From Verrucomicrobiaceae bacterium (lineage in GTDB: Bacteria > Pseudomonadota > Gammaproteobacteria > Pseudomonadales > CAMLJR01): a DNA stretch of 64,000 nt. The notes beneath the pieces are model-generated. The model saw only the letters and a program-made list of their open reading frames with translations. It did not search any database and was not told the DNA's origin. This document shows, piece after piece, positions 53,847 through 62,709 of the stretch (positions are counted from its first letter, which is position 1; each line of letters starts with the position of its first letter). Made by a program: the position numbers and the translations under genes. The stretch is taken from contig JAQGNY010000042.1 in the NCBI GenBank assembly GCA_028293825.1, positions 1 through 64,000 of the forward strand, in the 5' to 3' direction.

Positions 53847-54620
53847 TTAGTGCTCTACAAATGCACGTTCAATGACGTAGTGGCCTGAATCTCCGTGACG
53901 CGCCTCTTTAAATCCGCCCGCATCCAAAATTACACACGTGTCTTTCAACATTTGCGGACTGCCGCAAAGCATAAAGCGATCGTTTTCTAAATTGAGCGGC
54001 GGCAATCCGATATCGGAAAATAGTTTTCCGCTTTGCATCAAATCGGTAAGTCGGCCCTGATTGCGAAACGGCTCGCGCGTCACTGTGGGGTAATAGATTA
54101 ACTTCTCTTTGACTTGGTCGCCAAAAAACTCATTTTCCGGCAGTTCACGAGTAATGAAATCGTCGTATGCCAGCTCTCCAGTTTGCCGCACACCGTGAAT
54201 TAATATAATTTTTTCGTACTGCTCGTAAGTCTCCGGGTCTTTGATAATACTCAAAAAAGGCGCGAGTCCAGTGCCCGTACTCAACAAATAGAGATGTCGA
54301 CCCGGCAATAAATTATCGAGAACCAATGTGCCCGTGGGCTTGCTGCTCATTAAGACCGGATCACCAACTTTTAAATGCTGCAGACGCGAGGTCAATGGAC
54401 CATCGGGTACCTTAATACTGAAAAATTCCAGCTGCTCTTCGTAATTCGCACTGGCGATACTATATGCGCGCATTAAAGGGCGACCAGCAGACTCAAGACC
54501 GATCATGATGAAATGGCCGTTTTTAAACCGCAGCGTATTCGAACGAGTAGTGGTGAAACTGAATAATTTATCAGTCCAGTGATGCACGCTGAGCACATGT
54601 TCAGTAATAAAAGATGCCAT
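53847..54620 (-). CDS. fpr: Ferredoxin-NADP+ reductase
   Basis: 257 residues. FAD site 'RPLMRAYSIASANYEEQLEF' (R-x-Y-S), NADP site 'LYLLSTGTGLAPFLSIIKD', and C-terminal 'VIERAFVEH'. It transfers electrons between NADPH and ferredoxin or flavodoxin, in the cytoplasm. Divergent from a LysR-type gene across 160 bases, which is the fpr-finR arrangement of Pseudomonas, where FinR activates fpr under superoxide stress. Confidence 0.95.
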   Translation of the reverse strand: MASFITEHVLSVHHWTDKLFSFTTTRSNTLRFKNGHFIMIGLESAGRPLMRAYSIASANYEEQLEFFSIKVPDGPLTSRLQHLKVGDPVLMSSKPTGTLVLDNLLPGRHLYLLSTGTGLAPFLSIIKDPETYEQYEKIILIHGVRQTGELAYDDFITRELPENEFFGDQVKEKLIYYPTVTREPFRNQGRLTDLMQSGKLFSDIGLPPLNLENDRFMLCGSPQMLKDTCVILDAGGFKEARHGDSGHYVIERAFVEH

Positions 54621-54781
54621 GAAAAATAAACACTCCTAGAGGGGTACGGGCGCAGTTAACTAAGCAAACGCTTAGCCAATAAAGACATTTAATCTGCCTT
54701 ATTCGCGCGGATGACGAATTCTAGTAATTTTTGCTTAATCGGTAAATCAAGTTATTCTGATTCTTATTTTCGGAGCAGCCG

Positions 54782-55669
54782 ATGATGCACTATACCCTGC
54801 GTCAATTAGAAGTATTTCTTGCCGTTGCCGTTACCGAAAATATCAGCCGGGCTGCGGAAACTTTGGCTATGTCGCAATCGGCGGTGAGTGGCTCGCTCAG
54901 CGATCTCGAGGGCCATTTCGATATCCAATTATTCGACCGCCTCGGCAAACGTATACAACTTAATGAGTTCGGAAGAGCGCTGCGACCGCGCGCGCAATCG
55001 TTGCTTGAGCAAGCGAAAGATTTAGAGAATGCGTTTCGCAGCCACTCCGATATTGGGCGCTTGCATATCGGCGCAACGCTTACCATCGGCAATTACTTGG
55101 CCGTTGAATTGATGGCGCGCTTCATGCGGGAGCAACCTGGTGCACAGGTTTCGTTACATGTAGCCAATACCGCAGAAATCGTTCATAAAGTCGCTAACTT
55201 CGAACTCGATATTGCGCTGGTCGAAGGTGAGCTATCACATCCGGATTTGGAAATTACGCAATGGCTGGAGGATGAGCTCGTAATATTTTGCGCCCCCAAT
55301 CATCCGCTCGCTGCAAAATCACGTTTAAATGACGATGATTTAATGAAGGCCACTTGGATTGTTAGAGAGGCTGGTTCAGGCACTCGTCAAACTTTTGAGC
55401 GCGGCATGCACGGCCTGCTTTCAAAAATAAAAATCATGTTAGAGCTGCAGCATACTGAGGCAATAAAACGAGCGGTAGAAGCAGGACTAGGCATTGGCTG
55501 CATATCGAAAGTCGCGCTCCAGAATGCTTTTGATCGTGGTAGCTTGGTTCCGCTTACGGTAGCTCACCGAGACTTTCATCGACACTTTTACTTCATCGTG
55601 CATAAGCACAAATATCGCAGCGAAGGTATAAAAAAGTGGCTCGCTATTTGTCAGAAGTCTAATTTGTGA
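54782..55669 (+). CDS. finR: LysR-type regulator FinR-like
   Basis: 295 residues. N-terminal helix-turn-helix 'LEVFLAVAVTENISRAAETLAMSQSAVSGSLSDLE' (in parts) and a C-terminal periplasmic-binding-like effector domain from about residue 90. Divergence from fpr supports FinR, the superoxide-responsive activator of fpr in Pseudomonas; the ATG has no strong ribosome site. Confidence 0.85.
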   Translation: MMHYTLRQLEVFLAVAVTENISRAAETLAMSQSAVSGSLSDLEGHFDIQLFDRLGKRIQLNEFGRALRPRAQSLLEQAKDLENAFRSHSDIGRLHIGATLTIGNYLAVELMARFMREQPGAQVSLHVANTAEIVHKVANFELDIALVEGELSHPDLEITQWLEDELVIFCAPNHPLAAKSRLNDDDLMKATWIVREAGSGTRQTFERGMHGLLSKIKIMLELQHTEAIKRAVEAGLGIGCISKVALQNAFDRGSLVPLTVAHRDFHRHFYFIVHKHKYRSEGIKKWLAICQKSNL

Positions 55670-55683
55670 GCGATTAAATGGAA

Positions 55684-55717
55684 TTAAAAAGGGCGGCTCA
55701 TTGGCCGCCCTTTTTAA
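55684..55717. terminator. Bidirectional terminator between finR and the TonB operon
   Basis: A-run, GGGCGGC, five-base loop, GCCGCCC, T-run. It lies between convergent finR (ends 55669) and the TPR gene (ends 55736). Confidence 0.93.
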
Positions 55718-55735
55718 TTCATGACCACTAATAAG

Positions 55736-57001
55736 TCATTTTTTTCCGTTTATGTAAACTATCCAAAGACGAGCTACTGAAGCCAGTTTCGAATCAGCAG
55801 GAACTGATTTGAACGCAGCAACTGCTTCACTCGATTGTTTAGCATCGAGCAGTGCAAGTCCTAATTGAAAATTGGCTTCGTCGACTGCTTTGACATTACC
55901 TTTTTTGATGCCGCGCTTAATGGCTTCGATTGCTTTAGCACTATCGCCATAGCTGAGATATGCCTCACCCAACTTAACATCGCTATCGCCATTAGCTGCC
56001 GCAGATGCCTCTTTATCAAAAGCTGGTAACGACTTTTGATCCGCGGCCGAGTTAGTTTGGGCAAGATTCAACAAGCGAGTTTCGCGATCCTTATTAGCAC
56101 CGGTACCTAAAACTTTTTCGCTGAAGCCTTTATCAAGTACGTTTTTCGCATCGCCCGGGAAGCCGAGCGCCATGGCCAACTGCGCCATGTCGACATATTC
56201 AGAATCTTTAAGCAGATTGTTTGCAAGCTTCAAACGATACACTTCAAGATTTTTACGATCAGAGCTACCACCGTGCGTCTGAACATAACCTAACAACTGG
56301 GTCCAATATTGTTTGCTCGGATATTTTGCAACTAATTGCTCAAGCGTGCTTACAGCATCGTCTTCTTTGCCAGAGTTAACTTGGCAATTCATCAGCAGTT
56401 GCAGCCATGGCTCTTGAACAGGTTGACCGGCTTGGCTTGCCATCCGAATCAAATTCTGCGCGGCCTCTACACCATGCGCATAATCTTTTTGCTGATAGTA
56501 GGCTTGCGCCACCAGCACAGCTATCGATGTATCGGTGCCACCATCTTTTAAATATTGACTGCCGTACTGAATAGCTTTTGGATAATTATTTAATTGATAG
56601 TAAAGCTTCACCAACTGATTGACGCGATCTTTTGCCTGATCCGCTGGTAACTGACCGCTTTGTAAGGTCGCTTCATATGCTTTTGCGGCGGTGTTGTAAT
56701 CACCTAGCTTTACCGCAATAAACGCAGTAACTTCATTTACCTTGAATTCTTCAACCGGCGTTTTTCCAGATACCGCGCCAGCTTCCTGAACCTTGGCCAT
56801 AGCCTCTTTCAGTTTTCCGCCCTGAGCCAAGCTCAACGCTTCTTGTAGGGGTTTGCCCACCTTCGCGCTGATCTGCTGATCTGCTTTAGCTGCGTAAACA
56901 GCAGTAGTTGCAAAGGTATTCAGTGCTACGGTTGCTACAACACCGCTACTAATAAAACCAATAGTCGGCAGCGACAGTATTAAAGCCTTAATTACTCGCA
57001 T
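55736..57001 (-). CDS. Periplasmic tetratricopeptide-repeat protein of the TonB operon
   Basis: 421 residues, last gene of the tonB-exbB-exbD-exbD set. A signal peptide is cleaved near residue 36 ('TTAVYA'). Repeats with TPR character include 'LGDYNTAAKAYEATLQSGQL', 'YYQLNNYPKAIQYGSQYLKDGG' and 'YLSYGDSAKAIEAIKRGIKKG'. In related bacteria such a TPR protein accompanies a second TonB system; its role there is not defined. A terminator lies downstream. Confidence 0.88.
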   Translation of the reverse strand: MRVIKALILSLPTIGFISSGVVATVALNTFATTAVYAAKADQQISAKVGKPLQEALSLAQGGKLKEAMAKVQEAGAVSGKTPVEEFKVNEVTAFIAVKLGDYNTAAKAYEATLQSGQLPADQAKDRVNQLVKLYYQLNNYPKAIQYGSQYLKDGGTDTSIAVLVAQAYYQQKDYAHGVEAAQNLIRMASQAGQPVQEPWLQLLMNCQVNSGKEDDAVSTLEQLVAKYPSKQYWTQLLGYVQTHGGSSDRKNLEVYRLKLANNLLKDSEYVDMAQLAMALGFPGDAKNVLDKGFSEKVLGTGANKDRETRLLNLAQTNSAADQKSLPAFDKEASAAANGDSDVKLGEAYLSYGDSAKAIEAIKRGIKKGNVKAVDEANFQLGLALLDAKQSSEAVAAFKSVPADSKLASVARLWIVYINGKK

Positions 57002-57047
57002 TGAAAGACACTCGCCTCAGTTCAAAGGTGTGACAGATGGACAACGA

Positions 57048-57461
57048 TTACATTTCTTCGTTGCCAACAATACCTATATTTTTAATTCCTTTACGTTGTG
57101 CCGTAGCTAACACTTTGGCAACAACATCATATTTCGCCAATTTATTCGGACGAAGATGCAACTCTGGCTGCGGATCTTTTGCAGCAGCTTCCACGAAATA
57201 GCTAATCAGCGTATCGCCATTTGGAACAGGCTGATTATTCCATAACAACGTGCCGTCAAAATCGACGACCAAGTCAATGACTTCAGGTTGCGTGGTCGGC
57301 GGAGTTGCATTTGGCCGCGGCATATCCAGCTTAACCGCATGAGTCTGCACTGGAATTGTGATAATTAACATAACGATCAGAACGAGCAACACGTCGATTA
57401 ACGGCGTGGTATTCATCTCAATCATTACGTCGCCATCGGCACTACCTACGCTCATTCCCAT
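57048..57461 (-). CDS. ExbD-family protein (second)
   Basis: 137 residues. An N-terminal segment 'MNTTPLIDVLLVLIVMLIITI' holds the conserved Asp23; a periplasmic domain follows. It resembles the ExbD before it (57495) but is clearly diverged. Two ExbD paralogues beside one ExbB is typical of this TonB operon type. The C-terminus ends 'IGIVGNEEM'. Confidence 0.92.
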   Translation of the reverse strand: MGMSVGSADGDVMIEMNTTPLIDVLLVLIVMLIITIPVQTHAVKLDMPRPNATPPTTQPEVIDLVVDFDGTLLWNNQPVPNGDTLISYFVEAAAKDPQPELHLRPNKLAKYDVVAKVLATAQRKGIKNIGIVGNEEM

Positions 57462-57494
57462 GGAATGTCTCCCGCGAATTTATCGTTCTAAATA

Positions 57495-57917
57495 CTACTT
57501 CTGACCAGGTTCGGTGATGAAGCCTACCTTTCGAATGCTGGCACGTTGGCAGGCTAGAACTACCCTGCCAACATTTTCGTAACGACCGCGAAGATCGCCA
57601 CGAATATGAATCTCTGGTTGCGGAGATAAAACCGCTATTTCCTTGAGCTTCTGCAACAGCACGCCTTGGTCAGCAATCCGCAAAGAGTTCCAGTACAGAT
57701 CACCATCTTTATCGACACCGATCACAATATTTTCTGGTTTTGTTTGCGTCGGCACATTGGATGCTTTCGGCAACTCAACCGGGACCGTATGAACAACGAC
57801 CGGAACCGTGATCAAAAATATGATCAGCACGACCAACATGATGTCCACGAGGGGCGTCGTATTGATCGTTGAATTCAGATCGCTGTCGTCATCACCCGAG
57901 GAAACGCTCATCCCCAT
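57495..57917 (-). CDS. ExbD-family protein (first)
   Basis: 140 residues. 'INTTPLVDIMLVVLIIFLIT' contains Asp25 in the membrane helix; the periplasmic part includes 'EIHIRGDLRGRYENVGRVV'. Starts two bases after the ExbB stop, so it is tightly linked. It should form the ExbB-ExbD motor that energises TonB. Confidence 0.93.
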   Translation of the reverse strand: MGMSVSSGDDDSDLNSTINTTPLVDIMLVVLIIFLITVPVVVHTVPVELPKASNVPTQTKPENIVIGVDKDGDLYWNSLRIADQGVLLQKLKEIAVLSPQPEIHIRGDLRGRYENVGRVVLACQRASIRKVGFITEPGQK

Positions 57918-57919
57918 TT

Positions 57920-58819
57920 TTATTTGCTCCGTTGCGAAAGCGTATCGCCTTGATCGATACGAGCGCCCAGCGACAGAGTAGCGTGCACGTCTTCACCAAA
58001 CTGGCGAATTTGTTCCATCGCTACTTTGTTACGACGTACTAACCAGTTGTAACCAAGCACCGCCGGAACAGCAACAGCCAAGCCGATCGCGGTCATGATA
58101 AGTGCTTCACCAACTGGGCCAGCCACTTTATCAATACTTGCTTGACCAGCAACACCAATTGCAATCAGAGCGTGGTAAATACCCCAAACGGTACCGAACA
58201 AACCGACGAACGGTGCGCACGAGCCAGTAGTTGCAAGAAAAGACATACCACCTTGGAGCGCACTATTAACCGATTCAACACCACGCTGAATTGTCATGGT
58301 GATCCAATCCTGAATATCGATTTTGTCTGTCAAGCGACCATCGTGATGCTTAACAGCCTTTAAGCCGTCTTCAGCTAAACCGCGATAAGCACTGTTTTTC
58401 GACAGTTTTTGCACGCCTTCAGCGATGCTATTAGCTTCCCAAAGCTTGCGAGCTTCTTTAGCTTGATTGAATAAACGTTGTTGTTCCCACAGCTTGGTGA
58501 ACAACGTGTACCAAGTAACAGCCGACATGATTGCCATCAACACCAGAGTGCCTTTAGCAACTGCGTCACCTTGGCTCCAAAGAGCGCCGAGGCCGTAGGG
58601 GTTTTTTTCAGTGGTAGCTTCGTTTGCCGAGCTTGCAGCGCTGGTAGCTTGATCTACTGGTGCTGCGGATTGATCTACTGGCGCTGCCGTTTGATCAGCT
58701 GGTGCAGCTGTATCGGCAGCCGGTTGTTCTTGAGCAGAAACAGGAGCGCTCATCAACTGCAGACCGGCGAAAACCATCGCGAGCTGAAGAACGAACGGGG
58801 TAAGGCGTTTAATGGTCAT
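57920..58819 (-). CDS. ExbB/TolQ-family proton channel with signal peptide and low-complexity linker
   Basis: 299 residues, larger than the ExbB at 8980. The N-terminus is a signal peptide ('LMSAPVSAQ', cleavage near residue 29), then an Ala/Pro/Asp/Gln-rich stretch with APADQ/APVDQ repeats. The channel core follows with helices near 90-110 ('KGTLVLMAIMSAVTWYTLFT'), 190-215 ('SFLATTGSCAPFVGLFGTVW') and 230-260 ('GEALIMTAIGLAVAVPAVLG'). Such periplasmic N-termini are known in ExbB proteins of this operon type. Confidence 0.92.
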   Translation of the reverse strand: MTIKRLTPFVLQLAMVFAGLQLMSAPVSAQEQPAADTAAPADQTAAPVDQSAAPVDQATSAASSANEATTEKNPYGLGALWSQGDAVAKGTLVLMAIMSAVTWYTLFTKLWEQQRLFNQAKEARKLWEANSIAEGVQKLSKNSAYRGLAEDGLKAVKHHDGRLTDKIDIQDWITMTIQRGVESVNSALQGGMSFLATTGSCAPFVGLFGTVWGIYHALIAIGVAGQASIDKVAGPVGEALIMTAIGLAVAVPAVLGYNWLVRRNKVAMEQIRQFGEDVHATLSLGARIDQGDTLSQRSK

Positions 58820-58907
58820 TGCATCTTCCTTCTTTTGGCAAATTTTTAGTAACTAAGATGGTTGCACTACGAAAATCGTTTTATCCAACGCCATATCTAA
58901 TCAGCGC

Positions 58908-59543
58908 TTATTTTTTCAAATTAAACGTAACCTTTATTGATTTCCAAGCCGCTATCGGCTGGCCATCTTTTGTACCGGGAAGGAACTTACCGCGGCGCAT
59001 GTAGTAATCGAGCGCAGCTTTATCGAGACGCTCAAAGCCACTGCTTTTCTCAATTTTGCCGTCGCCAATTTTGCCATCGGCCTGGACCAGGACAGAAATA
59101 ATGACCTCGCCTTCTTCACCCAAGCGACGCGACTGATCCGGATACTCTGACTCAGGAAAAGCATTAGCGCGCGACTTCGCATCGAAACGCGGAGCAACAT
59201 CTGCAACTGGAGCAGACGGCGGCGGCGCAGCAACTGGCTTGGTGGTTGAAACGGCAGCAATTGCATGCGATGCCGTCGTCGGTGCAGCTTCAATCGCCAC
59301 ATCTAAATCGGGCGGCGGCACATACGGCGGAGGGGTTTGTAACTTGGGTGGAGGTGGAGGTAGTTCCTCCTGCTTAGGCTTGGCTTCTTCAATTACCTTG
59401 GTCTCGATTGGACCGGCAATAGACTCTACCGCTTTGTGAGCAAGACCTGATGCCACAAAATAGATAGCCACGATGTGGAGGACTATAACGAAGCCCAAAC
59501 CACCGAATTGTTGCGAAAAGCTTTTACGAGTTTTGTAAGTCAT
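58908..59543 (-). CDS. tonB: Energy transducer TonB
   Basis: About 211 residues from ATG 59543 ('MTYKTRKSFSQQFGGLG'); a GGAAG lies about 11 bases upstream. ATG 59573 has no ribosome site. One membrane helix ('GFVIVLHIVAIYFVASGL') is followed by Pro-rich linkers ('EELPPPPPKLQTPPPYVPPP') spanning the periplasm and a C-terminal domain with 'SEYPDQSRRLGEEGEVIISV' and 'AALDYYMRRGKFLPGTKDG'. It energises outer-membrane receptors. First gene of the five-gene operon. Confidence 0.92.
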   Translation of the reverse strand: MTYKTRKSFSQQFGGLGFVIVLHIVAIYFVASGLAHKAVESIAGPIETKVIEEAKPKQEELPPPPPKLQTPPPYVPPPDLDVAIEAAPTTASHAIAAVSTTKPVAAPPPSAPVADVAPRFDAKSRANAFPESEYPDQSRRLGEEGEVIISVLVQADGKIGDGKIEKSSGFERLDKAALDYYMRRGKFLPGTKDGQPIAAWKSIKVTFNLKK

Positions 59544-60049
59544 GAACCGGTTATCTTCCGCTACAACGCCCATCGCCCAGAGCGAGGGAGATTACACGAC
59601 ACCCATTCGCTGTTGCGACTGGCTCTTCTTTAATTGTTATTGCCCGGCCATCCGGTGCTCCAACAAACTTAGGTAAAACATCTGACCTATATTTGCTGCT
59701 GGTGCCTGTGAGCTGCCGAATGAGCTGCCAAGCACTTTCTGTAAGCGTTTAATCCACGATTAATATTATTTGCAGACACGACGCTTACTTCATGTCTACC
59801 GCTAAAAGGCATGCAAGTGTAAAGATGGAGAAATTACTCGGTCAAGAGAAATTTACGAATAATTAATATATTCAAGCATCCATATTGCAGGCTTTTTACA
59901 CAGACACCGCGCACTAATGTCAAACAAAATCATACGCACCGCTTTATCAAACTGATAATAGGATCATATGCATTTACAGGTTTTTCGGCTAAGCTTTTGT
60001 CTCTATTGAAAAATCACTCAACAAAACAAATCAAGGCGACCGCCGATTG
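59544..60049. other. Divergent promoter gap between the TonB operon and gspD
   Basis: About 500 bases without a believable gene. It must hold the promoters of both operons. I see no clear sigma-70 consensus pair, no Fur-box-like 19-mer and no T-run hairpin. Several AT-rich segments occur at 59850-59880 and 59930-60040. Confidence 0.6.
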
Positions 60050-62083
60050 ATGCTTTTCGCAGGAATTCACTCCCGCATTTTATGCGCCGTGCAACGCCCT
60101 GTCGGAGCGCTTAGCGCGCGGACTTTTTCGCTTTTTTTTGCTCTCTTTATGATCGTTTCTCATGCTTCGGCGCAAACTATCGCAAATTCAACGAGCGCCA
60201 ATAATGAATCCGGCCTCGTAACCTTAAATATGCGCGACGCCGATTTGCGCGCAGTCATTCAGTGGATTGCCGAACAGACACACAAACAAATTGTTATTGA
60301 TCCGCGCGTACAAGGCCGAGTTACCGCATTTGCCGATCGGCCAATGACTATTGCGCAAGCGTATCAAGTATTTCTTTCTCTACTCGATGTCCAGGGTTAC
60401 AGCACGTCGGACGTAGATGGGATTCTGCGAATTTATCCCAGCGCACTCGCAAAAATTTCGCCGCGCGCGGTCATCGATGATTTCGGCAAGCCCGAGGGCA
60501 GCGGTCAGGTTGTTCAAGTAATCGCGGTTAAAAATGTTTCTAACGCAGCGATGTCGCAGTTAATAAAACCGCTAGTTTCCCCCACCGGATATATCGCCCC
60601 GCTTGATTCCAGCGACTCGCTCCTCATCGCGGACAGCGGTGACAATGTAAAAAGGTTAGTCGAGTTAGTGCGCCGTCTCGATCGCAGCGGCTCCTTGGAA
60701 ATCGACGTCATAAAATTGCAGCACGCCAGCGCGAAAGATGTTGCACAAGTTTTATCTGGCTTGGTGAAACCGGCGAACAACAACTCCGGGGCATCCGAAG
60801 GCAGCAGCAGTTCATCGCCAATATCGATCGCTGCCGATGAGCGCTCGAATAGTATTTTATTGGCGGGCGAACCGATCAGCCGCCAACGCGCTCAACAATT
60901 AATTCGTCAACTCGATCAACCGCTCAGCGCGACTAACGCATCCCGAGTAGTTTTTTTGCATTATTTATCTGCGGAAGAAATGTTGCCGATTCTTAAGAGC
61001 GTCACTAACACCGCGCAAAAAGAAGCGAAAGAACAAGCAGTATCCGACTCCTCAATTAGCATCGAGGCAAGCAAAAGCAATAACGCCATTGTTATGACCG
61101 GACCACCCGACATGCTCGACAACATGCAAACAATTCTGAGCAAACTCGATGTGCAGCGCTCACAGGTATTGGTGGAAGCGTTAATCGTTGAGGTGAGCAA
61201 CGATGTGGCAAACGATCTCGGCGTAATGTGGCAAACCACAAACATTGGCGACACCAAAGGCAGCGGCGGCGTTGCAGCGGTTAGCACGCTCGGCAACTTA
61301 AGTGCCGCTGCAGTGGATAGCACAGGTGCAGTCACAGGCCCTGCAGCCGGGCTTACACTGGGCTATTACACTGGCGGCAATTTACAAGCCGCAATACGCG
61401 CATTGAGCTCAAATTCAAAGGTCAATGTGTTATCGACACCCTCAGTAATGACGCTCGATAACCAGCAAGCGCAAATTATTGTCGGCTCGAATATCCCGAT
61501 AATCACAGGGCAAAGTACTGGTACCGCGTCTTCGACCGACAATCCGTTTACTACCTATCAACGTCAGGACATCGGCGTAACATTGAAAATCACGCCGCAA
61601 ATTAATGCCGACAAATCGGTAATGCTCGATATCTTGCAAGAGGTGCAAACCGTTGCGGATACAGCCAATACCTCGCTGGCCGGTGCGAATGATATCGTTA
61701 CGAATAAACGCAGCATTACTACCAAAGTGGTTGTGAGTAACGACAAAACATTAGTGCTCGGCGGGCTTATTTCAGATCAGCGCCAAGACAGTGAAAGCAA
61801 AGTGCCGATACTCGGCGATATGCCGTTAGTGGGTCGTTTATTTCGATCCAACAGCCATAAAATGACAAAACAAAATTTGATGGTATTTATTCATCCGATA
61901 GTCATCGATTCCGATGCTATGGGAAACAAAGTCAGTCGTGAAAATTATGATGCCACGCGCGTGCAGCAGATGAAATATGAAAATGGAAAGCTCGAACCAA
62001 CAGTTCCGATGGAGCTACCGGAGTTCGAAAAAATTCTGCCGCAACGCGGTGCTACTGATGACAATGCTGAACCAGCCAAATAA
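60050..62083 (+). CDS. gspD: Type II secretion system secretin GspD
   Basis: About 677 residues; ATG 60050 is preferred over TTG 60047. A long signal peptide ends near 'SHASA' (residue 41). Domains in order: N0 ('VTLNMRDADLRAVIQWIAEQT'), N1 ('VIAVKNVSNAAMSQLIKPLV'), N2 with a Ser-rich loop ('GASEGSSSSSPISIAADERS'), N3 ('VVFLHYLSAEEMLPILKSV') and the secretin core ('LVEALIVEVSNDVANDLGVMW', 'VNVLSTPSVMTLDNQQAQIIVG', 'LVLGGLISDQRQDSESKVPI'). It forms the outer-membrane pore. It is convergent with gspB; the two stops are 4 bases apart. No pilotin gene or other gsp genes lie in the window. Confidence 0.95.
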   Translation: MLFAGIHSRILCAVQRPVGALSARTFSLFFALFMIVSHASAQTIANSTSANNESGLVTLNMRDADLRAVIQWIAEQTHKQIVIDPRVQGRVTAFADRPMTIAQAYQVFLSLLDVQGYSTSDVDGILRIYPSALAKISPRAVIDDFGKPEGSGQVVQVIAVKNVSNAAMSQLIKPLVSPTGYIAPLDSSDSLLIADSGDNVKRLVELVRRLDRSGSLEIDVIKLQHASAKDVAQVLSGLVKPANNNSGASEGSSSSSPISIAADERSNSILLAGEPISRQRAQQLIRQLDQPLSATNASRVVFLHYLSAEEMLPILKSVTNTAQKEAKEQAVSDSSISIEASKSNNAIVMTGPPDMLDNMQTILSKLDVQRSQVLVEALIVEVSNDVANDLGVMWQTTNIGDTKGSGGVAAVSTLGNLSAAAVDSTGAVTGPAAGLTLGYYTGGNLQAAIRALSSNSKVNVLSTPSVMTLDNQQAQIIVGSNIPIITGQSTGTASSTDNPFTTYQRQDIGVTLKITPQINADKSVMLDILQEVQTVADTANTSLAGANDIVTNKRSITTKVVVSNDKTLVLGGLISDQRQDSESKVPILGDMPLVGRLFRSNSHKMTKQNLMVFIHPIVIDSDAMGNKVSRENYDATRVQQMKYENGKLEPTVPMELPEFEKILPQRGATDDNAEPAK

Positions 62084-62087
62084 AAAT

Positions 62088-62708
62088 CTACCAGCCCGAT
62101 AACACGCTGATATGTATTCTGTGTGCCGCGTACAGCAAAATCACGCCATCATCGGTAATTGTTTGCAGCTGCAAACCTGAACTTACTTCGTCGCCTTCAC
62201 GCATACGCTTATTATTAATAATGATCGTGCGCTGTTGTGGATTCGTCGAATACACATGAAATGAAAACGTCATCGCCGGCAAATTATTGCGCACGTCTTC
62301 CGGTAATTCGCTTACTTCCTCGATACGTAAATCACTGACCGCAGATGTCTGCGCAGCGGCATTTTGAGTGGGTGCGATTCGCGTGTACTCATCGGGCGTG
62401 GCATTTGTAGTCACGCCAGGTACAGCGGGAATTATTTTTTTTGCTTCAGTAAGAGGCGCATTGGTAACTGCTGGCTCTGCAGATTTTGCAGCGATTGAAT
62501 TCGCCGCAACTGAAAGCGACGGCTGCTGCAAACGCCAGTACATCAACACCGCCGCGTTGACAAAAACCACTGCGGCAATAATCCACAAATGACGCCGCGA
62601 ACGCACCTCACGGCGCGGCAACGGCTGATGAATACTCTGCAAATCAGGCGTTTTTTCGCGCTGACGTTCGCGCTCTGATTTTTTTAATGCGTCGAGTATT
62701 AATGACAT
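62088..62708 (-). CDS. gspB: Type II secretion assembly protein GspB
   Basis: 206 residues from ATG 62708, one base after the gspA stop. Start 'MSLILDALKKSERERQREK' is a GspB hallmark. One membrane helix ('LWIIAAVVFVNAAVLMYW') is followed by an Ala/Thr-rich linker and the C-terminal T2SSB domain ('FSFHVYSTNPQQRTIIINNKRM'). GspB works with GspA to place the secretin in the outer membrane by remodelling peptidoglycan. Confidence 0.92.
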   Translation of the reverse strand: MSLILDALKKSERERQREKTPDLQSIHQPLPRREVRSRRHLWIIAAVVFVNAAVLMYWRLQQPSLSVAANSIAAKSAEPAVTNAPLTEAKKIIPAVPGVTTNATPDEYTRIAPTQNAAAQTSAVSDLRIEEVSELPEDVRNNLPAMTFSFHVYSTNPQQRTIIINNKRMREGDEVSSGLQLQTITDDGVILLYAAHRIHISVLSGW

Positions 62709-62709
62709 G

